Source of the DNA: [Mycobacterium] vasticus
Lineage (GTDB): Bacteria > Actinomycetota > Actinomycetes > Mycobacteriales > Mycobacteriaceae
Length of the DNA stretch: 64,000 nucleotides
Reading direction: 5' to 3'
NCBI RefSeq assembly: GCF_020181595.1
Contig: NZ_CP084028.1
Span: 4,308,021 to 4,372,020 of the forward strand
Below the pieces are notes generated by a model. The model was not told where the DNA came from. It ran no database searches and was given only the letters and a program-made list of their open reading frames with translations. The position numbers and the translations under genes are program-made. How positions within the stretch are numbered: the first letter of the stretch is position 1; the number at the start of each line of letters is the position of its first letter. Below, in pieces: positions 63,708 to 64,000 of the stretch.

Positions 63708-64000
63708 CTACCAGGTACGGATGGGGTCGGGTTCGAAAACAGTGCTGCTCGCATCGGCGGGTAGGTCCACCAGTGGTTCGGCCACCTCGGCCACGGTCGG
63801 ACCGATCCGTTCAGTCAACGGCGCCAGCGCCGCCAGGTCGAAGCCGTAGACGGCGGCCGCGTTCCCACCGAGCATGGCCGCCACCTCGGCGGGAGGGACA
63901 CCGGCGAAGGTGTGCCGCAACGCTTCTCGGGTGTAGCGACCGGTGCCCTCGTAGTGCGGGTAGTCGCTTCCCCACATGATCTTCTCGACGCCGATAGCGT
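63708..64000 (-). CDS. Amidohydrolase-2 family protein, paralogue 3 (5' end beyond the window)
   Basis: Only the last 97 or so codons lie within the window. They read AIGVEKIMWGSDYPHYEG, followed by a helical C-terminus with MLGGNAAAVYGFDLAALAPL. The GSDYPHYEG motif holds the catalytic Asp and matches paralogue 1. The gene runs on past base 64000. It is the upstream member of the three-gene run, with 15 bases between it and paralogue 2. Confidence 0.88.
   Translation of the reverse strand, partial: AIGVEKIMWGSDYPHYEGTGRYTREALRHTFAGVPPAEVAAMLGGNAAAVYGFDLAALAPLTERIGPTVAEVAEPLVDLPADASSTVFEPDPIRTW

Overview
The window is high-GC actinobacterial DNA and almost certainly comes from a non-tuberculous Mycobacterium (sensu lato). 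It carries espR, an antigen 85 mycolyltransferase (fbpC), two MmpS/MmpL pairs, ethA/ethR, a PGRS-repeat protein, a PE-PPE hydrolase and a mycofactocin-coupled dehydrogenase. Gene names and Rv equivalents are assigned by recalled similarity; no database was searched. The first 72 bases are a degenerate poly-C run that looks like a contig-end artefact.

Region 1 (0.2-24.3 kb) follows the M. tuberculosis Rv3847-Rv3860 order with insertions: an Rv3847-like gene, a GDT1 transporter, espR, an Rv3850-like gene, an inserted YcnI/CopC/Lys-rich trio, rraA ('menG'), a YggS PLP protein, ethA copy 1, a large secreted PGRS protein, ethA copy 2 divergent from ethR, a small membrane protein, a luciferase-like oxidoreductase, a gene remnant, gltD-gltB, a divergent type I glutamine synthetase, and a MinD-like ATPase in the Rv3860 position.

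Region 2 (24.3-37.6 kb) switches abruptly to the Rv0130-Rv0110 block in reversed order and orientation: htdZ with a class III CoA-transferase, fbpC, DUF1275, pepA, DUF2231, an L,D-transpeptidase, a small-ORF transcription unit, carboxylic acid reductase, an OafA-type acyltransferase and a rhomboid protease. The junction fits an inversion spanning the origin, and it leaves espR without the ESX-1 side of the locus next to it.

Region 3 (37.7-53.6 kb) has a methyltransferase, a small secreted protein and a PE-PPE hydrolase without a PE domain. It then has a lipid-export island arranged as a mirror image: TetR | MmpS-MmpL ... a third MMPL with a divergent Tat substrate, an aldehyde dehydrogenase ... 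MmpL-MmpS-membrane protein | TetR. Each TetR/operon divergence holds a palindrome suited to a TetR operator.

Region 4 (53.6-64 kb) has an SDR, a parDE toxin-antitoxin operon with a near-perfect palindromic operator, and a catabolic cluster. The cluster comprises an SRPBCC protein, a D-aminoacylase-type amidohydrolase, a TetR, a mycofactocin-coupled SDR, an LCMT-type methyltransferase, an HsaA-like flavoprotein and three tandem amidohydrolase-2 paralogues, the last cut by the window end. No tRNA, rRNA, CRISPR array or recognisable transposase was seen.
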